From: JAMXLO01 sp963850535
GTDB taxonomy: Bacteria; Pseudomonadota; Alphaproteobacteria; Acetobacterales; Acetobacteraceae
Assembly: GCA_963850535.1 (NCBI GenBank)
Contig: CAWKMC010000039.1
Coordinates: 186,001-250,000 of the forward strand
Direction of reading: 5' to 3'
DNA length: 64,000 bases
Shown here: positions 53,814-62,968 of the stretch, in pieces
How the letters are laid out: every line of letters begins with the position of its first letter
Numbering within the stretch: position 1 is the stretch's first letter
Made by a program: the position numbers and the translations under genes
Notes under the pieces: generated by a model
Told to the model about the DNA's origin: nothing
The model's input: only the letters and a program-made list of their open reading frames with translations
The model's database searches: none

Positions 53814-54590
53814 TCAATGCGGTTGTTGCTCTGGCCAGGCAGCGGACTCCCGGTCGACCATGGCGCGACGTGGCATTGGCAACAGCATGCTCACCTGCTG
53901 GCGGTAGCGGCGATACTGCTCGCCGAAGAGCCGGATCAGATCGCGCTCTTCAAGCTGAATAGCGATCAGAATGTAGCCGGTGGTCGCGACGGCGAACAGG
54001 AGGTGGCCAGCCGTCATCGATGGCGTCGACCAGAAGGCAAGCAAGAAGCTCAGGTAAATGGGATGACGGACATGACGATAAAGGGAAGGTGTGTGGAATT
54101 TGGCTTCTGGCAATGCCTTCCCAAACATGCGGGCGAAAACCTGCCTGAGACCGAACAGCTCGAAATGGCTGATCAGAAAAGTGCTCACCAGCAGCAATCC
54201 CCAGCCGAACCAGAAGGTGCCATGAAGCGCCGCCGCTATCAGCGGGTTCTGCACGGTCCAGACGGGATCGGGAATCGGCTGCCACTGCCAATACAGCAGC
54301 AACAGAGCCAGGCTGGCGAACAGAACGTAGGTGCTGCGTTCGACCGAACGCGGAACCAGACGGGTCCAGATCCGCTTGAAGCCTGGGCGCGCCATCACGC
54401 TGTGCTGGATGGCAAACAAGGCAAGCAACAACGCGTCAACCAGTAAGCTCTGCAGCAGAGGTGCGGCAATTCCCGAGTCGATTGCCTTCGGGACCACGAT
54501 GTTGCCCACGAAACCGATAGCGTAGAGCAAAGTGAAGACAAATACGGCATAGCTACTGATACCGTACAGCACGGCAAGCAATCCTGACAT
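53814..54590 (-). CDS. MddA-like methanethiol S-methyltransferase (isoprenylcysteine methyltransferase fold)
   Basis: A 258-residue membrane protein with several helices. LYAIGFVGNIVVPKAIDSG, LFAIQHSVMARPGFKRIWTR and PRSVERSTYVLFASLALLLL match what I recall of MddA, which methylates methanethiol to dimethyl sulfide using S-adenosylmethionine. The SAM-site region RHVRHPIYLSFLLAFWSTP and QLEERDLIRLFGEQYRRYRQ is characteristic of the wider ICMT family. An AGGAG lies eight bases before the ATG. Family membership is strong; the specific substrate is inferred from sequence similarity. No methionine-gamma-lyase gene adjoins it. Confidence 0.8.
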   Translation of the reverse strand: MSGLLAVLYGISSYAVFVFTLLYAIGFVGNIVVPKAIDSGIAAPLLQSLLVDALLLALFAIQHSVMARPGFKRIWTRLVPRSVERSTYVLFASLALLLLYWQWQPIPDPVWTVQNPLIAAALHGTFWFGWGLLLVSTFLISHFELFGLRQVFARMFGKALPEAKFHTPSLYRHVRHPIYLSFLLAFWSTPSMTAGHLLFAVATTGYILIAIQLEERDLIRLFGEQYRRYRQQVSMLLPMPRRAMVDRESAAWPEQQPH

Positions 54591-54608
54591 TTTCTTGGCT
54601 CCTGAGTT

Positions 54609-54851
54609 CTATGTGTTTTCGACGGGGCGCTGCCGGACAGCACCTCCCAGGGGACGAGACGGGTTCAGGCCGCGCTGGGTGAGCAGGCAACGTAGTAGTT
54701 GGGCTTCCTGCAGCCGTGGGGCGGGGTCGCTAACCAAGCTGACTGACAGGCAGTCCGAGTCCACGTGCAGCGAGCGCGTATCGATGGCCCGGAGCGCGTC
54801 CAGCGCAAACGAACATCCATCGCTATTCTCCCGAAGAGTTGCGCGCTGCAA
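54609..54851 (-). CDS. Hypothetical protein between IOR and MddA-like genes
   Basis: An 80-codon frame on the same strand as its neighbours, ending 18 bases before the MddA-like start. The central part (LDALRAIDTRSLHVDSDCLS, then VSLVSDPAPRLQEAQLL) looks protein-like, but no family is recognised and the start is unsupported. The rest of this 385-base gap holds nothing else I can identify. Confidence 0.3.
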   Translation of the reverse strand: MQRATLRENSDGCSFALDALRAIDTRSLHVDSDCLSVSLVSDPAPRLQEAQLLRCLLTQRGLNPSRPLGGAVRQRPVENT

Positions 54852-54975
54852 CTAGTTGCGGAGAACACGAACGACAAAGGATCGATTCTCACCGGGTGGG
54901 TGAGCCAAATTCATGCGTTCGCCAACGACGGAAAGCCGATCGCAGCCGGGCCTGTCTGGCGCGGTGGGCTCCGAC

Positions 54976-57900
54976 CTATTCGGCGCCGACTGGGACGGGC
55001 GCGCTGGTGAGCTTGCCCAGCAGCGTGCCTCGCTCTCTTTCGGCTTCCAAGCGGTTGGCGTCCTTCACTGGCCCGAAGCCACGGATCATGTCGGGCAACT
55101 GCGCGATAGCCACTGCGACATCAAGCTTATCCGGCCGAAGCGCAGCGGTGACGGCACGAAGATCGCCAATGTATTGCTTGATCAGTGCCCGTTCCATCCG
55201 CCGCTCCTGCTGGCGGCCAAATGGATCGAGCGGCGTACCGCGAAGGTACTTGCCGTGCTGCAGCACACGGAACAGCGGCAGTGCGATCCTGCCTGGCAAC
55301 GCAATCTTGCGGCGCCGCCCGGTCGCCGGATCGATGCCGCGCGTCAGCGGCGGCGACAGATGGAATACCGGCTTGTCCCCGTATGTCGCTGCAGCATGCA
55401 GGCGCGCGACCTCGTATTCGTCCTTGTACGCCATCACCCGATAGAGGCCCTCGGCTGCCGCACGCGCCAGTGGCCCAGGCTCTCCCATCACCTGCGTCTC
55501 GCGCGCGATCACTTCGTCGACCAGTGCGCGGTAGCGCTTGGCCAGCCTCTTGCTCTGATAGGTGACCAGCCCTGCGGCGCGCGCGCCGATCAGTTCGTCG
55601 AGGTTTGCGGGCGGCGATTCCAGCGTGTGCACCAGAATCTCATCCTCGAGCTCCGGCTTTTCGGCGAGGATGCGCCCCCAGAGAAAAGCGCGCCGATTCA
55701 GCTCGACCGCCGCGCCGTTCAGTTCGATCGCGCGAATGATGGCTGGTTCGCTGACGGGGATCAGACCACGCTGCCAGGCGAGACCGAGCAGCATCGTGTT
55801 CATCGCCTGTGCATTGCCGAACAGGTGCTCGGCCAGGCGCACCGCATGGAGGTAGACCGAAGCCGACGGGTCGGTGGTGCGTTCGATGGTGCGGCGGTGC
55901 AGCACGGCGTCGATCAGCAGATTGGCATCGTGTTTGAATGCGGCGGTGGCGGCCAGATCGAGGTTGCCGATGACCGCCGACGAAGCGGCGTTCCGCTCCA
56001 GCACGCCGGGGCCCGCGCCCACCGCCAGGTCGGCGGCGAACATGACGTCTGCGGTGCCGAGAGGGATCCGCACCACGTCCAGCGCCGCCTCATCTTCGGC
56101 GATCTGCACATGCGCGACGACTGTGCCGTTCTTTTGCGCGAGCCCGGTGAAGTCGAGCGTGCGCACCACCTTCCCTTCCAGGTGCGCCGCCATGGCAAGG
56201 ATTGCGCCGGAGGTCACGATGCCGCCGCCGCCGATACCGGCGAACAGCGCCCGCCAAGGCTTCTGCACGGATGGGATGACCGGCGGCTTCAGATCGGCCG
56301 ACAGTTCGCCTTCGCGCGCCTGCCAGCGCGGATCGGCGTCTGGCGCCTGCGGCGGGCCGGCGACGGTGACGAAGCTCGGGCAGAAGCCCTTCAGGCAGGA
56401 CAGATCGACGTTGCAGCTGGTCGGATTGATGCGGCGCTTGCGGCCAAGCGCGGTCTGCACTGGCTCGATCGCTATGCAGCTCGACTGCTTCGAGCAGTCG
56501 CCGCAGTTCTCGCAAACCTGCTCATTGATGACCACACTCTGGACCGGCTGCGGCATCTTGCCGCGCTTGCGGCGGCGACGCTTCTCGGTGGCGCAGACCT
56601 GGTCGTAGATCAGGACGGATACACCATCGTAGCTACGCAGCTCACGCTGCACCTGATCGAGCTCGGCGCGGGTGTGACGCGTCGCGCCGGCGGGCAACGC
56701 GGATGGCGCCGGCAATCGGTCTGCCTCGTCGACGACTACGGCGATGCGCTTGACGCCTTCTGCGGCGACCTGTGCCGCGTACTGCGGCACCGTGTAGCCA
56801 CCTTCTGCAGGCTGACCGCCGGTCATGGCCACCGCATCGTTGACCAGCAGCTTGTAGGTGATACGGGTCCCGGCTGCGACAGCCTGCCGGATCGCCATGA
56901 TGCCGGAATGGGTGTAGGTGCCGTCGCCCATATTGGCGAAAACGTGCGGCGTGTCGGTGAACGGCGCCATGCCGACGAACGGAGCGCCCTCGCCACCCAT
57001 ATGCGTGAAGGTTCGGGTCTGGTCGCTTTCGTCGAGTGCCATGAAGTGGCAGCCGATGCCGGCGGTGGCGAAGCTGCCATCAGGCAGTCGCGTTGATGTG
57101 CCGTGTGGGCAGCCGGCGCAGAACGCAGGGATGCGCCGCAGCAGGCCGGGCGGACGCTGCGGCAGTCGAACGGTTGGTGGATCCTGGACGTTCAGTCCTG
57201 CCGAACGGAGGAACGGTGAGAGGCCGGCGGCGACGATCTCCGGCGACAGTTCCAGCAGCTCCGACAGCAGCGGTGCGCCAGCAGGGTCGGTCTTGCCGCT
57301 GACTGTCGGACGCTGATCAGCGGGCAGGTTGTACAGCGCGTCGCGGATCTGCGATTCGACGAAGCTGCGCTTCTCCTCGACCACCAGCAGGGCACGCTTG
57401 CCGCGGGCGAAGGCGCGGAGCCCCTCAGTCTCCAGCGGCCAGGTCATCGCCACCTTGTAGAGCGCAAGCTGCGGATGGTGCGCGAGGTCGAGCATGCGCA
57501 GCGCGTGCATCGCATCTTCATGCGCGCGGCCCACGGTGACGATGCCGACGGGCGCGTCGTCGCTGCCGAAAATTTGGCGATCGAGTCGATTGGCGCGGGC
57601 CCAGGCAAGCGCTGCGGGAAGGCGCTCATCGACCACACGGCGTTCCAATTCAGCGCGGTCGGCCGGGAAACGCAGAGTGGGGTCGTAGTTCAGACCGTGC
57701 GGTGGGAGAGCAAAATCGGGAGTGAGAAATGAGCGGCTTGAAGGGACGACGAGGCTGGCGGACTGCTCGGCGGTTTCGGCAGTGGTCTTCAGCGCGACCC
57801 AGAGGCCGCAGAAGCGCGACAGCGCAATGCCGGCAAGCCCGAAATCGATGATGTCCTCGACCGAGGCGGGATTGAGCACCGGGATGTACACGCCTTCGAA

Positions 57901-58404
57901 CACATGCTCGGTCTGGTGCGGATAGGTGGAGGAGTGCGCGCCATGGTCATCGCCGGACACTGCCAACACGCCACCATGCTTTGCGGTGCCGATGAAATTG
58001 CCGCAGTGGAGCGCATCGCCGGCGCGATCGACGCCAGGACCCTTGCCATACCACATGCCGAACACGCCATCGACCCGCTTGCCGGGAAAGGCGTCGAGTT
58101 GCTGCGTGCCGTACAGCATGGTGGCGGCAAGGTCTTCGTTGACCCCAGGCTGGAAGTGGATGTTGTGTTCGGACAGCAGCGTCTGACGGTGCCAGGCTTC
58201 GCGATCGAGACCTCCCAACGGGGAGCCGCGATAGCCGGAAATCAGGCCGCCGGTGTTAAGGCTTGCGGCCCGGTCGAGCCGCGACTGCTCCAGGAGCACC
58301 CGGATCAGCGCCTGGATGCCGGACAGCAGCACTGGCCGATCAAGGTCGATGAAGCGGCTTTCCAACGTGATGGTTGGGCCGAGGCCGATGTCCATCTGGG
58401 TCAT
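54976..58404 (-). CDS. Indolepyruvate ferredoxin oxidoreductase, fused alpha-beta type
   Basis: A 1,142-residue single-chain enzyme that oxidatively decarboxylates arylpyruvates such as indolepyruvate or phenylpyruvate to arylacetyl-CoA. The N-terminal pyrimidine-type TPP domain includes NTGGLISGYRGSPLGGLDRE. The TPP/Mg-binding domain includes GIGCHFMALDESDQTRTFTH and then ANMGDGTYTHSGIMA. Iron-sulfur cysteines are CENCGDCSKQSSC. The C-terminal gamma-type domain is GIGGGGIVTSGAILAMAAHL. The start was placed at MTQMDIGLGP, preceded by a GAGAG. The frame is intact over 3.4 kb, unlike many neighbours. Its product fits the phenylacetyl-CoA genes to the right. Confidence 0.92.
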   Translation of the reverse strand: MTQMDIGLGPTITLESRFIDLDRPVLLSGIQALIRVLLEQSRLDRAASLNTGGLISGYRGSPLGGLDREAWHRQTLLSEHNIHFQPGVNEDLAATMLYGTQQLDAFPGKRVDGVFGMWYGKGPGVDRAGDALHCGNFIGTAKHGGVLAVSGDDHGAHSSTYPHQTEHVFEGVYIPVLNPASVEDIIDFGLAGIALSRFCGLWVALKTTAETAEQSASLVVPSSRSFLTPDFALPPHGLNYDPTLRFPADRAELERRVVDERLPAALAWARANRLDRQIFGSDDAPVGIVTVGRAHEDAMHALRMLDLAHHPQLALYKVAMTWPLETEGLRAFARGKRALLVVEEKRSFVESQIRDALYNLPADQRPTVSGKTDPAGAPLLSELLELSPEIVAAGLSPFLRSAGLNVQDPPTVRLPQRPPGLLRRIPAFCAGCPHGTSTRLPDGSFATAGIGCHFMALDESDQTRTFTHMGGEGAPFVGMAPFTDTPHVFANMGDGTYTHSGIMAIRQAVAAGTRITYKLLVNDAVAMTGGQPAEGGYTVPQYAAQVAAEGVKRIAVVVDEADRLPAPSALPAGATRHTRAELDQVQRELRSYDGVSVLIYDQVCATEKRRRRKRGKMPQPVQSVVINEQVCENCGDCSKQSSCIAIEPVQTALGRKRRINPTSCNVDLSCLKGFCPSFVTVAGPPQAPDADPRWQAREGELSADLKPPVIPSVQKPWRALFAGIGGGGIVTSGAILAMAAHLEGKVVRTLDFTGLAQKNGTVVAHVQIAEDEAALDVVRIPLGTADVMFAADLAVGAGPGVLERNAASSAVIGNLDLAATAAFKHDANLLIDAVLHRRTIERTTDPSASVYLHAVRLAEHLFGNAQAMNTMLLGLAWQRGLIPVSEPAIIRAIELNGAAVELNRRAFLWGRILAEKPELEDEILVHTLESPPANLDELIGARAAGLVTYQSKRLAKRYRALVDEVIARETQVMGEPGPLARAAAEGLYRVMAYKDEYEVARLHAAATYGDKPVFHLSPPLTRGIDPATGRRRKIALPGRIALPLFRVLQHGKYLRGTPLDPFGRQQERRMERALIKQYIGDLRAVTAALRPDKLDVAVAIAQLPDMIRGFGPVKDANRLEAERERGTLLGKLTSAPVPVGAE

Positions 58405-58527
58405 CTCTCGTGAGTGAAGCTGCTCGGAACATAAGCCTGCGGCGGTAATCTTGCCATGTGAGGCGAGGTCGCGCACAGGGAATTGGCGAAATAGCGACGA
58501 AGCTGCGCCAAGGTGGTCCCGCGCGAC

Positions 58528-58566
58528 GTGTCATTGCGAGGAAATCAGAGGCGAAGCAATCTCGCT
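58528..58566. repeat. Half-copy of the GTGTCATTGCGAG repeat
   Basis: GTGTCATTGCGAGGAAATCA and GAGGCGAAGCAATCTCG match one arm of the repeat found at 49827-49932. The opposite arm is not recognisable. It lies in the divergent region between the IOR gene and the FAD enzyme gene. Confidence 0.7.
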
Positions 58567-58594
58567 GGTGCATGGCCGATCGGAGCAGAGTCGA

Positions 58595-60058
58595 ATGCCG
58601 CTTTCCTGGGACGTCGAAGCCGACGTCGTCGTTGTCGGTTTCGGTGCCGCCGGGGTGGCCGCCGCGGTCACCGCGCACGATCTCGGGGCCAAGGTCATCA
58701 TTCTGGAGAAGGCACCGGAAGGCCAGCATGGCGGCAATACCCGCGTCGCTGGCCAGGGCTATCTGAATACATCCTCGGTCGAACCGGCGGTCGCCTATCT
58801 GAAGGCGCTGTGCGGCCCCTTTGCCGTGCCGGAGGCGATGGCGCAGGCCTGGGCGGAGGAGATGTGCCAGAACAACGCCTGGCTTGCGGGCCTGGGCGGG
58901 GACCCGCAGGAGCACCAGCATCCGCCGGTCGGCATCGAGTTTCCCGACCTGCCCGGTGCCGACTGCGTGCACAAGTTCCACGATGGAGCAACCTATGGCT
59001 ATTCGCTCACCTGGAAGCAATTCGAGAGTCTGGTGCTGCAACGCCCCATCGCGGTGATGTACCAGTCGCCAGGCCGGCAGCTGATCCAGCACGACATCAG
59101 CAAGGAAATTCTCGGCATCCGCGCGCAGCAGGCGGAGCGCTCGATCGCGGTGAAGGCGCGTCGGGCGGTCGTGCTGACCTGCGGCGGCTTCGAAAACAAC
59201 CAGGAGATGATCCGGAACTATCTGCCTGGTGTGCCCTACTGTTACACGTCCGGCTCGCCATACAACGAGGGCGATGGCATTACCATGGCCATGTCGGTCG
59301 GCGCTGACCTCTGGCACATGAACAACTACGCCGGCCCTTCGATGGCGCTGAAGGTGCCCGAGATGCCCACCAGCTTTTCGATGCAGGCGCTGCACTACAG
59401 CAAGCAGATGCCGGGCGGCATGATCGTCGTGGGCCCCGACGCGCGGCGCTTCACTGACGAGAAGTACAAGACGCGGCACGGCAAGGTTCCGGTCAACGGC
59501 CGCTGGCTGCCGCTGTCCGCGCCGTGCCCCATGTTCATGATCTTCGACCATACGCTGTTCAGCGCGGGCCCGCTCTACGACATGCACCCAAGTCACGGCT
59601 GGACGCAGATCGTCGAACGCTACGATTGGAGCGCGGACAATCGGGCCGAGCTGGCGAAAGGCTGGATCAAGGTCGCCGACACGGTCGCGGCATTGGCCGC
59701 CGAGCTGAGGCTCGATCCGCGCGCGCTGGAGGACAGCGTGGCGGCGTGGAACAGTCACTGCGATGCCGGCCACGATGCGGATTTCGGCCGCACGCTGATG
59801 CTGGCGCCGATTGCCCGCCGGCCGTTCTATGCGGTGGAACTGTCGCCATCGATGCTGAACACGCAAGGCGGCCCGCGGCGCAATGAGAAGGCGCAGATCG
59901 TACGGCCGGATGGTTCGCCGATCGCGCGGCTCTACAGTGCGGGCGAGCTTGGTTCCATCTACAGCTACCTGTACCAGGGCACAGGCAATATCGGCGAGTG
60001 TCTGGCGTTCGGCCGTATTGCCGGTAGAAATGCCACGGCGGAGCAGCCGTGGGTCTAA
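58595..60058 (+). CDS. FAD-dependent oxidoreductase, tricarballylate dehydrogenase/fumarate reductase family
   Basis: A 487-residue flavoprotein. The FAD Rossmann motif is ADVVVVGFGAAGVAAAVTAH and the adenine end is IILEKAPEGQHGGNTRVAGQ. ARRAVVLTCGGFENNQEMIR and the C-terminal SAGELGSIYSYLYQGTGNI followed by GECLAFGRIAG are typical of the FAD_binding_2 (FRD/SDH/TcuA) family. It may oxidise an aryl or alicyclic acid intermediate, but the substrate is unknown. It is followed by a VOC gene and the paa genes on the same strand, so it may belong to that pathway. The start was placed at MPLSWDVEAD. Confidence 0.87.
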   Translation: MPLSWDVEADVVVVGFGAAGVAAAVTAHDLGAKVIILEKAPEGQHGGNTRVAGQGYLNTSSVEPAVAYLKALCGPFAVPEAMAQAWAEEMCQNNAWLAGLGGDPQEHQHPPVGIEFPDLPGADCVHKFHDGATYGYSLTWKQFESLVLQRPIAVMYQSPGRQLIQHDISKEILGIRAQQAERSIAVKARRAVVLTCGGFENNQEMIRNYLPGVPYCYTSGSPYNEGDGITMAMSVGADLWHMNNYAGPSMALKVPEMPTSFSMQALHYSKQMPGGMIVVGPDARRFTDEKYKTRHGKVPVNGRWLPLSAPCPMFMIFDHTLFSAGPLYDMHPSHGWTQIVERYDWSADNRAELAKGWIKVADTVAALAAELRLDPRALEDSVAAWNSHCDAGHDADFGRTLMLAPIARRPFYAVELSPSMLNTQGGPRRNEKAQIVRPDGSPIARLYSAGELGSIYSYLYQGTGNIGECLAFGRIAGRNATAEQPWV

Positions 60059-60071
60059 GAGAGCTACGCAA

Positions 60072-60530
60072 ATGTCCATTGTACCGATCAAAGGTCTGTT
60101 CGAAGCTCATCTGACGGTCAGCGATTTGGACCGTTCGATCGCATTCTATCGCGATGTCCTCGGCCTGCCGCTGGCGCACCGCGTTGCCGCGCGCAACGTG
60201 GCGTTCTTCTGGGTGCCGTCATCCGACAAGGCGATGCTCGGTCTGTGGTCGATCGGCACGTCGCCACTGCGCCTGCGTCTGCACATCGCGTTCGATGTGG
60301 CGCTGCCGCAAGTATTCGAGTCGGTTGCGGCGCTGCGGCGAGCGGGGCTGACACCGCGTTCCGGCGACGGCACTCCGATCGAAGAGCCGGTGGTGCTGAC
60401 GTGGATGCCGGCGGCGAGTGTGTATTTCGACGATCCGGACGGGCACTCGCTGGAGTTCATCTGCATGCTGGATGAGACACCACGGCCTGATCTGGGTTTC
60501 GTATCGTGGTCCGAGTGGAGGCGCGCATGA
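60072..60530 (+). CDS. VOC (glyoxalase/dioxygenase) superfamily protein
   Basis: A 152-residue metal-dependent fold protein. HLTVSDLDRSIAFYRDVLGL is the N-terminal strand-helix module and VYFDDPDGHSLEFICMLDE the second, with His and Glu likely metal ligands. It may be a lyase, isomerase or fosfomycin-resistance-like protein; within this operon an intermediate-processing role is plausible. Its stop overlaps the paaG start (ATGA). Confidence 0.87.
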   Translation: MSIVPIKGLFEAHLTVSDLDRSIAFYRDVLGLPLAHRVAARNVAFFWVPSSDKAMLGLWSIGTSPLRLRLHIAFDVALPQVFESVAALRRAGLTPRSGDGTPIEEPVVLTWMPAASVYFDDPDGHSLEFICMLDETPRPDLGFVSWSEWRRA

Positions 60531-61307
60531 GCGACGAGGTTCGCGTCGAGAAACGGGACGGCTGGCGCAAGCTGGTGATGAACCGGCCAGAGAAGCTGAA
60601 CGCAGCGAATGAAGCGATGCTGCGCGGGTTGCTGCACGCGCTGCATGATGCGGAAGCTGGACCGATCTTGCCGCGCGCTGCTGGTGACCGGTGAGGGCAG
60701 GGGGTTCTGTTCAGGCCAGGAACTTGGACCGGCGGTGATGCCGGGGCAGGCCGATCTTGGCGCCGTGGCTGCGCTGCATCATCGCTTCGTGCACCGGCTG
60801 CGGGAGGTGCCATTGCCGGTGGTCTGTGCGGTCAATGGCGTCGCCGCGGGCGCTGGCGCAAGCTACGCACTTGCGTGCGATATCGTGCTTGCCGGGCGCA
60901 GTGCGAAGTTCGCCCAGGCGTTTATCAAGATCGGCTTGGTGCCGGACTTCGGCGCGAGCTTCTTTCTGCCACGGCTGATCGGCGAAGCGCGCGCGCGAGC
61001 GCTGATGATGCTTGGCGAGACTATCGACGCCGAACGTGCGGCAGCATGGGGCATGATCTGGCGGATGGTCGAAGATGCGGAACTGTCGGCGGAGGCGGAG
61101 AAGCTTGCGGCGCATCTGGCGACGCAGCCCACCGAAGCGCTGGCTGGGATGAAGCGGATGTTCCTCGCGTCGGCGACGAATACGCTGCAGGGGCAACTCG
61201 ATCTGGAACAGGACCTGCAACAGGCGGCGGGCCGTAGCACGGACTATGCCGAAGGTGTGCGGGCGTTCATGGAGAAGCGACCCCCGGTGTTCGGACGGCG
61301 TGGATGA
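60527..61307 (+). CDS. paaG: Enoyl-CoA hydratase/isomerase, PaaG-like, one frameshift
   Basis: About 259 residues of the crotonase fold. PaaG isomerises the 1,2-epoxyphenylacetyl-CoA ring to oxepin-CoA. The N-terminus KLVMNRPEKLNAANEAMLRG is in one frame; the frame shifts near 60662 into LLVTGEGRGFCSGQELG. The active-site loops AVNGVAAGAGASYALACDIV and LVPDFGASFFLPRL follow, the second with the Asp expected in PaaG. Its start overlaps the VOC stop and its stop overlaps paaI, so it is a coupled operon. Confidence 0.85.
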
Positions 61308-61729
61308 ACGATGATGCGGTCCGGGCGCGTGCAGAGGCAATGTGGGCAGAGGATCGCGCCAGCATCGGACTGGGAATGCGACTGGACGAGGTTTCGCCAG
61401 GTCGTGCGCGCTTGTCTATGACGATCACTGACGCGATGGCGAACGGGCACGGGATCTGCCATGGCGGATTCATTTTTGCGCTGGCGGATTCTGCGATGGC
61501 CTTCGCCGTCAATCCGCGTGGCGAGCCTGCCGTTGTGCAGCATGCCTCAATCAGCTTTATCCGCCCTGTGCACGTCGGAGATATTCTGGTTGCGGATGCA
61601 ACTGAGCGGATGCATGCCGGGCGTTCAGGTATCTATGATGTTCGTGTGTCCACTGCGGACGGAGAGTTGGTGGCGGAGTTTAGGGGACATTCGCGCACGC
61701 TTCGCGCCGTCAGCCTTGGTCAGGGATAG
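61304..61729 (+). CDS. paaI: Phenylacetyl-CoA pathway thioesterase PaaI
   Basis: A 141-residue hotdog-fold thioesterase. HGICHGGFIFALADSAMAFA contains the catalytic His-Gly-Gly (H53) and Asp62, and GRSGIYDVRVSTADGELVAE is the typical later strand. PaaI releases CoA from dead-end ring-hydroxylated intermediates in aerobic phenylacetate catabolism. It overlaps the paaG stop at its start (ATGA), and its own end overlaps a convergent gene by ten bases. Confidence 0.92.
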   Translation: MNDDAVRARAEAMWAEDRASIGLGMRLDEVSPGRARLSMTITDAMANGHGICHGGFIFALADSAMAFAVNPRGEPAVVQHASISFIRPVHVGDILVADATERMHAGRSGIYDVRVSTADGELVAEFRGHSRTLRAVSLGQG

Positions 61730-62091
61730 TATGGCGTGTAGTAAGGCGGCGGATAATAGGGACGAGTTGCGGCTGTAGCTGCTGCACCGACGGCCACTCC
61801 CACTGCTGCCCCGGCTGCAACCGCGCCGGCTGGATAGGTCGTTGTCGGTGGATGATAGCCGTAGGCGTATGTTGTCGGTGGATGATAGCCATAGCCGTAT
61901 GTCGTCGGGCCGCGCACCGCAACGTTGCCCGCAGGTCCTCTTACCGCTGCTGCGCCGGAGGGGGTACGCACTCCTGCGCTATACGGACCGCGATACGCCG
62001 CACCACCATAGCGGCCTTCCACCGCACCCCACGCGAATGCCTGATGATGGGTAATGAGAAGCGTCAGCAAAGCAAGAACGACGGCCTTCAT
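61720..62091 (-). CDS. Exported Tyr/Pro-rich repeat protein
   Basis: A 123-residue protein starting MKAVVLALLTLLITHHQAFA, a signal peptide. The mature part is low-complexity, with TTYGYGYHPP and TTYAYGYHPP from a 30-base tandem repeat and an alanine/valine-rich stretch (GAVAAGAAVGVAVGAAATAA) that may span a membrane. It ends RPYYPPPYYTPYYP. Its start overlaps the stop of the DUF2092 gene by four bases, so the two are one operon inserted head-on between paaI and paaK. Confidence 0.75.
   Translation of the reverse strand: MKAVVLALLTLLITHHQAFAWGAVEGRYGGAAYRGPYSAGVRTPSGAAAVRGPAGNVAVRGPTTYGYGYHPPTTYAYGYHPPTTTYPAGAVAAGAAVGVAVGAAATAATRPYYPPPYYTPYYP
61841..61900. repeat. 30-base tandem repeat, two units
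   Basis: Units GTTGTCGGTGGATGATAGCC plus ten bases occur twice in succession and differ at two positions, with a degenerate third beginning at 61901. They code for the Tyr-Gly-His-Pro repeats of the exported protein on the minus strand and are in frame. Confidence 0.85.
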
Positions 62092-62834
62092 TGTGATCTA
62101 CCCTCCACCCGTGCTGCACCAGCAGGGATCGCGACGACAAATGCATTATCGGGCGGATTTAGCCCTAGCTTCCAGTTCGACATCTCGGCGAGGAATTGCG
62201 GCTCGCCTGGAATGGAGCGGTAGGTAATGGCAATCCGCTTCGGCAAAGCCTTCTCGTTCGCTTCCGACCAAAGCTCAAGCTCGATTCCCGGCGGTTGCAG
62301 AAAGAAGAAGTGATTGCACTTCTGCCCATCAATGCTGGCTTCGCCGACCTTTTTGCCGGTCTCTACACCATTGAGGAATGCCTGACCTGGCTTATCGGCA
62401 AGCAGATCAGCCAGGGGGAAATCGACCCCCATACGCTCCGATGCAGCCCTAAACATTGTCTCGATGCTTCCAGTGATCGGCATTTGGCCATACTTGTTTG
62501 CCGTCACGCTGTACACGGTCAGCGTCTTGCCGTCGTAGCTGATCTGTGCCTGCCCATCATCGCCGCTCATATTCACCATCAGACGATCAGGACGCCGTAC
62601 CAATACCTGTGCGGAGTGGAAGATGTGAAGCGGCAGGTTGTCTTTTTCGTACTGGCGGATGGTGTTCGATTGGAAGGAGAACGCGCCGGTGGAAAGCGTC
62701 TTCCCCATTTTAGTTATCGCGTCTTTCGCTTGGGGGTCGATGGCCTCATCGGCCAGCGATGGTCCGGTCACCGCTATGATGGCCCCGGCCAGCATCGCCA
62801 CCAGTCCCCGGCGCTCAATTTCCTGCTTCGCCAT
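62088..62834 (-). CDS. DUF2092 periplasmic protein
   Basis: A 248-residue protein with a signal peptide (LVAMLAGAIIAVTGPSLA). ALVRRPDRL-like VLVRRPDRLMVNMSGDDGQA, then KTLTVYSVTANKYGQMPITG and HFFFLQPPGIELELW match DUF2092, which resembles lipoprotein-carrier (LolA/LolB-like) folds. Likely periplasmic and lipid-binding, but unproven. It is upstream of the Tyr/Pro-rich protein in the same operon and divergent from paaK. Confidence 0.85.
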   Translation of the reverse strand: MAKQEIERRGLVAMLAGAIIAVTGPSLADEAIDPQAKDAITKMGKTLSTGAFSFQSNTIRQYEKDNLPLHIFHSAQVLVRRPDRLMVNMSGDDGQAQISYDGKTLTVYSVTANKYGQMPITGSIETMFRAASERMGVDFPLADLLADKPGQAFLNGVETGKKVGEASIDGQKCNHFFFLQPPGIELELWSEANEKALPKRIAITYRSIPGEPQFLAEMSNWKLGLNPPDNAFVVAIPAGAARVEGRSQ

Positions 62835-62968
62835 GTTTCACCCCACGTTCTTTCGAGGAAAGCCTAGAGGATCTGGCGGTTTCGTCTAGCACCACAGCGC
62901 CCGACGTGACGGAAAATGTGCTAGCGTCTCAATTATCCGTAATGTCCCTGCGATGAGAGGGGAGACAG

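Noticed and set aside
54913..57096. A 727-codon open frame on the plus strand opposite the IOR gene
   Set aside because: It is the antisense shadow of a well-supported gene. High G+C coding DNA often leaves long stop-free antisense frames, and the product has no recognisable domain.
58340..60091. A 583-codon minus-strand frame opposite the FAD-enzyme gene
   Set aside because: It overlaps an intact flavoprotein with clear motifs and has no domain of its own.
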